Source: Anaerolineae bacterium
GTDB taxonomy: Bacteria; Chloroflexota; Anaerolineae; JAADDB01
DNA: 9,939 nt
Direction: 5' to 3'
NCBI GenBank assembly: GCA_015489285.1
Contig: WGAA01000255.1
Location: forward strand, 1 to 9,939
Shown here in pieces: positions 6,702 to 9,939 of this stretch. The number at the start of each line of letters is the position of its first letter. The stretch's first letter is position 1. The translations under genes and the position numbers were made by a program. The notes under the pieces were generated by a model. That model was given only the letters and a program-made list of their open reading frames with translations. It did no database searches and was not told where the DNA came from.

Positions 6702-7865
6702 CTACTGGGTGTAGTACGCTGTGTGCGGCAACAGGACCACTTCCCGGGTGCGGCACGGTATATCCAGGCCGAGTTTCCGGACGACAACGTCCGCGGTGGT
6801 CTCGGCCATGGCTCGGGCCGTCGTTGCTTTCCCTCCTGTAATGGTCACGAAACCTTCTACGCCCTCGTCCGCGTGATCGAAGCATTTGAAGGTGCGGCTC
6901 AACTCCCGTCCCGTGGTCGCCCCGCGGCTACCGATGAGCGGGCGCGCTGCAGACCAGGCGGCACGCATTTTCGCGTGTTTGAGCGCGGGGATCATTTCTG
7001 CGCCCTTCTCGTACATGAGACGGATGTGTTCTTCCGGCACGTCCAGCTTGTCCGGATCGTCGACCACCCAGGAGCTGGTGCCGATAATGGAGAGCTCCCG
7101 TTGGGGGACGACGATGTCACCATCGCCGCTGCGGTGGAGGCGGTTGATGACCATGTTGTTGTACCGCCCCCACACTGCGACCAACACCCCCGGCGAGGGC
7201 TGGACCGGGACATCCACACCGGCCATACGGGCGATCTTCTCCGCCCAAGGACCGGCCGCGTTGACAACAATGTCCGCCCCGATATCGTACTCCTTGCCCG
7301 AGGTATGATCGCGCACGTGAACGCCGGTGACCGTTTGCCCCTCCATGAGGAAGGAGAGTACTTCGGTGTAGGGTTTGATGACCGCACCGTTGTGTTTGGC
7401 CGTGGCAAGAAAACGCAGAGGAAGGCGCATGGCGTCCATTGTCCCGTCCGGCACCTGGACGGCCAACTTGACCTCGGGATTCAAGTTGGGTTCCAGGCGT
7501 AGGGCCTCTTCTCGACTCAAGGTGCGCGTGGGGATGCCACAGACGGCACATCCCTCCATGAAGTCGTCATAATAGGCCAGATCTTCCTCGGTGATGGCCA
7601 CGAAGAGGCCGTCGTTGAGTTCGAAGGAGCCCGGCGCAATTTTGCGCAGGATCATGTTCTCCTGAATGCATTCCTTGGCCGATTCTTGGTCCTTGACCGC
7701 GTACCGGGCACCACTGTGGAGCAACCCATGATGACGTCCGGTGGTTCCCGAGGTGACTTCCCCCCGTTCGACCAAGGTCACGCGAATGCCGCGCAATGCA
7801 AGATCGTGGGCTAAGGCCGATCCGGTCGCACCGCCACCAATGATGACCACATGATAGCTGCTCAT
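6702..7865 (-). CDS. glpA: FAD-dependent glycerol-3-phosphate dehydrogenase, GlpA-type without the C-terminal Fe-S domain
   Basis: A 387-residue flavoprotein that should oxidise sn-glycerol-3-phosphate to DHAP. The FAD Rossmann motif is VVIIGGGATGSALAHDLALRG (6-26), with Glu33 ending the second strand. TGRHHGLLHSGARYAV (42-57) is nearly identical to the GlpA family signature, PDGTMDAMRLPLRF matches its mid-region, and ITGGKATTARAMAE (342-355) is the C-terminal flavin motif. It aligns closely with the first ~390 residues of E. coli GlpA (542 residues) and then stops, so the cysteine-rich [2Fe-2S] domain is absent, and no glpB or glpC is nearby. The frame is intact and ends cleanly, so this looks like a natural short form. 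The ATG at 7865 has AAGGAGAGG (7873-7881) upstream; an in-frame GTG at 7889 would overlap that site and is disfavoured. It is followed by sdhB-, sdhC- and sdhD-like genes, the likely electron acceptors. Confidence 0.93.
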   Translation of the reverse strand: MSSYHVVIIGGGATGSALAHDLALRGIRVTLVERGEVTSGTTGRHHGLLHSGARYAVKDQESAKECIQENMILRKIAPGSFELNDGLFVAITEEDLAYYDDFMEGCAVCGIPTRTLSREEALRLEPNLNPEVKLAVQVPDGTMDAMRLPLRFLATAKHNGAVIKPYTEVLSFLMEGQTVTGVHVRDHTSGKEYDIGADIVVNAAGPWAEKIARMAGVDVPVQPSPGVLVAVWGRYNNMVINRLHRSGDGDIVVPQRELSIIGTSSWVVDDPDKLDVPEEHIRLMYEKGAEMIPALKHAKMRAAWSAARPLIGSRGATTGRELSRTFKCFDHADEGVEGFVTITGGKATTARAMAETTADVVVRKLGLDIPCRTREVVLLPHTAYYTQ

Positions 7866-7872
7866 CTCGATT

Positions 7873-7881
7873 CCTCTCCTT
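7873..7881 (-). promoter_or_regulatory. Ribosome binding site fixing the glpA start
   Basis: AAGGAGAGG on the minus strand, seven bases before ATG 7865. The alternative GTG at 7889 reads through it. Confidence 0.8.
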
Positions 7882-7900
7882 CGTCGCACATCTTTAGAGG

Positions 7901-7965
7901 AAAAAGGGGATCAGGGCCCTCCTCCGCCGGTGGGGCCACGGACGGCCGGTACCCCTGATCCCCTT
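7901..7965 (-). terminator. Intrinsic terminator between glpK and glpA
   Basis: On the minus strand, AAGGGGATCAGGG (7953-7965) pairs perfectly over 13 bases with CCCTGATCCCCTT (7904-7916), and the stem runs straight into a run of five T (7901-7905). The loop is about 36 bases and GC-rich, and may fold further. It starts 25 bases after the glpK stop and ends 35 bases before the glpA start, a space filled largely by the glpA ribosome site. The gene order implies that glpA and the sdh-like genes are read through it or from a promoter overlapping it. I saw no convincing promoter in the 125-base gap. Confidence 0.8.
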
Positions 7966-7990
7966 GGTGACGTTTTCTAAGAATATCTTT

Positions 7991-9502
7991 TTATTCGACC
8001 CAGCCGAACGTGCGCTCCACCGCCTTCAACCATCCTTTGTACAGCTTGGCCCGGGTTTCCTCGTCCATTTGCGGCTCCCAGGTCTTGTCCACCTGCCAGT
8101 TCTGGCGCAGGTCGTCCAGGTTCTTCCAGAAGCCTACGGCCAAACCGGCAGCATACGCGGCACCCAGGGAGGTCGTTTCGGCGACGACGGGGCGAACCAC
8201 AGGGACGTTGAGGATGTCGGCCTGGAACTGCATGAGCAGGTCGTTGTATACCATGCCACCGTCGACCTTCAGGGCCTTCAGGTCCACACCGGAATCCTTG
8301 ATCATGGCCTCGAAGACATCGCGGGTCTGATAGGCCGTGGCTTCCAGGGCGGCCCGGCAGATGTGCCCCTTCTTGATGTAGCGGGTCAGGCCGACGATGA
8401 CACCCCGGGCGTCGCTGCGCCAGTAGGGGGCGAAGAGCCCGGAGAACGCGGGCACAAAGTAGATGCCACCGTTGTCCGGTACGCTCCGAGCGCACGGCTC
8501 GATGTCCGCGGACTTCTTGAAGAACTCCAGGTTATCCCGCAGCCACTGGACGAGCGCTCCGGTGATGGCGATGGAGCCCTCCAGCGCGTACACGGCAGGC
8601 GCATCCCCGAACTTGTAGGCCAAGGTCGTCAGCAGACCGCTCTTGGATTGAACCGGCTCGGTGCCGGTGTTCAGGAGGAGGAAGCAGCCGGTGCCGTACG
8701 TGTTCTTTGCCTCACCGGGGTCGAAACAGGTCTGCCCGACGAGGGCCGCCTGCTGGTCGCCCAGGTCACCGCAGACGGGGATCTCATCGCCGAACGGTCC
8801 ATCCTTCAGCGTGGAGCCCCAGGTGTTGGGATCACTGGAGGGGACGATCTTGGGCAGCATTTTCTTGGGGATGCCCATGATGTCCAGGATCTCGTCATCC
8901 CAGTCCAGGGTCTCCAGGTTCATCAACATGGTGCGGCTGGCATTGGTGACGTCGGTGACGTGGGCACCACCGTTGGGGCCACCGGTAAGATTCCAGATGA
9001 GCCAGGTGTCGATGTTGCCGAAGAGCGCGTCCCCGCGCTCGGCAGCCTCTCGCAACCCTTCGACGTTGTCCAGGAGCCACTTGATCTTGGGGCCGGAGAA
9101 GTAGGTGGCGAGGGGCAACCCCACCTTGGGGCGGAACCGATCCTGTCCGCCGTCCTTGGCCAACTCGTCACAAATGTCCTTGGTGCGCGTGTCCTGCCAG
9201 ACGATGGCATTGTAGTAGGGCTTTCCCGTGTTCTTGTCCCACACGACGGTGGTCTCACGTTGGTTCGTGACCCCTACGGCTGCGATGTCTCCCGGCTTGA
9301 CACCCGCCTTTTCGATAGCGCCCCGAATCACCTCTTGCGTGCGCTCCCAGATCTCCATGGGGTCGTGTTCGACCCATCCCGGCTGGGGGTAAATCTGCTC
9401 GTGCTCCTTCTGATCGACGCCAACAATTCGACCTGCGTGATCGAAAATGATGCATCGCGTGCTGGTTGTGCCCTGGTCTACTGCAGCAACGTACTTAGCC
9501 AT
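7991..9502 (-). CDS. glpK: Glycerol kinase
   Basis: A 503-residue FGGY-family kinase that phosphorylates glycerol with ATP to glycerol-3-phosphate in the cytoplasm; E. coli GlpK is 502 residues. Visible motifs are the ATP-loop VDQGTTSTR (8-16), the glycerol-binding QRET (81-84) and Tyr134, GNIDTWLIWNLTGG (162-175), LGDQQAAL (247-254) with catalytic-base Asp249, NTYGTGCF (267-274), and GSIAITGA and VDGGM in the C-terminal domain. The activation loop (about 224-242) has no histidine, unlike Enterococcus GlpK, whose His232 is phosphorylated by HPr; this enzyme resembles the E. coli type there. The ATG at 9502 is chosen over an in-frame upstream start at 9538 because AAGGAGG lies at 9509-9515, six bases before it, and the protein then begins MAKYVAAVDQG as in other family members. 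It lies 66 bases after dhaL, and its product feeds GlpA, encoded next. Confidence 0.97.
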   Translation of the reverse strand: MAKYVAAVDQGTTSTRCIIFDHAGRIVGVDQKEHEQIYPQPGWVEHDPMEIWERTQEVIRGAIEKAGVKPGDIAAVGVTNQRETTVVWDKNTGKPYYNAIVWQDTRTKDICDELAKDGGQDRFRPKVGLPLATYFSGPKIKWLLDNVEGLREAAERGDALFGNIDTWLIWNLTGGPNGGAHVTDVTNASRTMLMNLETLDWDDEILDIMGIPKKMLPKIVPSSDPNTWGSTLKDGPFGDEIPVCGDLGDQQAALVGQTCFDPGEAKNTYGTGCFLLLNTGTEPVQSKSGLLTTLAYKFGDAPAVYALEGSIAITGALVQWLRDNLEFFKKSADIEPCARSVPDNGGIYFVPAFSGLFAPYWRSDARGVIVGLTRYIKKGHICRAALEATAYQTRDVFEAMIKDSGVDLKALKVDGGMVYNDLLMQFQADILNVPVVRPVVAETTSLGAAYAAGLAVGFWKNLDDLRQNWQVDKTWEPQMDEETRAKLYKGWLKAVERTFGWVE

Positions 9503-9508
9503 GATACC

Positions 9509-9515
9509 CCTCCTT
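9509..9515 (-). promoter_or_regulatory. Ribosome binding site fixing the glpK start
   Basis: AAGGAGG on the minus strand, six bases before ATG 9502. It lies inside the longer in-frame extension to 9538, which argues against that start. Confidence 0.85.
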
Positions 9516-9568
9516 TCCCTATGTACACATCGCCACACGTCCTCGTGAATGAGGCTATCCTGTGATTC

Positions 9569-9939
9569 CTACTGGGCACCGGATACGACGTCCAACATCG
9601 CCTTGAGGATAAGATAGGAAGACGTCGCTCCCGGATCCTGGTGACCGATGCTGCGTTCACCCAAATAGCTGGCGCGGCCTTTTTTGGCCTGCATGGGGAT
9701 AGTCGCTTTCATGCCCTCTTCCGCGGCGGCGACGCCCCGGCGCAAGATCTCGACGGTATCCGCTCCTTCTTCCAGGGCCTTTTTCATAGCCTCGACCGCG
9801 GGGAGCAGGGCGTCGACCATGGTCTTATCGCCCGGTTGCGCCCGTCCGCGCTGGATAACGCCGTCGACCGCGGCCTCCCACATGTGGACGAGGTCTTCGT
9901 CGGTGAGCTCGTACTTGTTGGCCACGGCCATACCCGCGC
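9569..9939 (-). CDS. dhaL: Dihydroxyacetone kinase ADP-binding subunit DhaL, C-terminal part (5' end outside window)
   Basis: About the last 123 residues of DhaL, which carries a bound nucleotide, receives phosphate from DhaM and passes it to DHA on DhaK. DGVIQRGRAQPGDKTMVDAL and GRASYLGERSIGHQDPGA are the two conserved nucleotide-binding stretches of DhaL, nearly matching E. coli (RGKAEPGDKTM, GRASYLGERSIGHQDPGA). E. coli DhaL is 210 residues. The part with the Mg-binding Asp motif (GDADHG) and the glycine-rich SGGASG-like loop is off the right edge, so an apparent ATG at 9931 is internal (the frame continues upstream as Ala-Gly-Met). DhaL as a separate polypeptide, with a DhaM-type protein in the same cluster, indicates the PEP-dependent and not the ATP-dependent (fused) kinase. 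dhaK is expected immediately beyond 9939. Confidence 0.95.
   Translation of the reverse strand, partial: AGMAVANKYELTDEDLVHMWEAAVDGVIQRGRAQPGDKTMVDALLPAVEAMKKALEEGADTVEILRRGVAAAEEGMKATIPMQAKKGRASYLGERSIGHQDPGATSSYLILKAMLDVVSGAQ

Noticed and set aside
6702..7865. Reading the flavoprotein next to sdhB as SdhA
   Set aside because: The sequence matches GlpA signatures such as GRHHGLLHSGARYAV and has the GlpA FAD motif. It is about 390 residues, not the roughly 570-600 of SdhA, and I see no SdhA active-site or covalent-flavin histidine motif.
9535..9556. Small inverted repeats between dhaL and glpK
   Set aside because: Stems of only four bases without a T-run; not enough to call a terminator or operator.
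7964..9565. A 533-codon open frame on the plus strand
   Set aside because: It is the mirror of glpK. The glpK frame has every family motif, while the plus frame translates to low-complexity Val/Gly/Leu-rich sequence with no recognisable domain, typical of antisense frames in GC-rich DNA.
9569..9931. A complete 120-residue protein starting at ATG 9931
   Set aside because: Alignment to DhaL from memory shows that this methionine falls in the middle of the protein. The frame stays open to the right edge, so it is a partial gene.

Overview
The window is a GC-rich bacterial segment (my impression is about 60% G+C) in which every gene I can support lies on the minus strand, tightly spaced, so it reads as one long operon or two joined ones. 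In transcription order (right to left) it holds: the C-terminal half of dhaL, glpK, glpA, sdhB-like, sdhC-like and sdhD-like genes, a small two-helix membrane protein, a SAM methyltransferase with a CxC/CxxC zinc-ribbon-like tail, a DJ-1/PfpI-family protein, a DhaM-HPr-enzyme I fusion, and the N-terminal 370 residues of a class A penicillin-binding protein of PBP1C type. No tRNA, rRNA, CRISPR array or insertion sequence was seen. There is no gene-free stretch over 300 bases; the longest gap is 125 bases, between glpK and glpA.

The theme is glycerol and dihydroxyacetone (DHA) catabolism converging on dihydroxyacetone phosphate (DHAP). GlpK makes glycerol-3-phosphate (G3P) and GlpA oxidises it to DHAP. 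DhaL (with DhaK, presumably just beyond the right edge) makes DHAP from DHA, using phosphate relayed from phosphoenolpyruvate (PEP) by the EIIA-HPr-EI fusion at 1151-3658. A PfpI-family protein, of a kind often linked to dicarbonyl detoxification, sits in the same cluster.

The most interesting part is 5124-7865. A GlpA-type G3P dehydrogenase that lacks the C-terminal [2Fe-2S] domain of E. coli GlpA, with no GlpB or GlpC, is followed directly by a complex II-type iron-sulfur protein (all ten expected cluster cysteines present) and two complex II-type cytochrome b anchors (a candidate haem histidine in each). No sdhA is in the window. I infer that this is a respiratory G3P:quinone oxidoreductase in which GlpA takes the place of SdhA on a SdhBCD-like electron wire. 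The small membrane protein after sdhD could be an accessory part. A strong intrinsic terminator between glpK and glpA could set or regulate the amount of this complex.

Organism: the gene set, base composition and the look of the methyltransferase and PBP1C sequences suggest a Chloroflexota-like, possibly thermophilic bacterium. This is an impression from protein style and was not tested.
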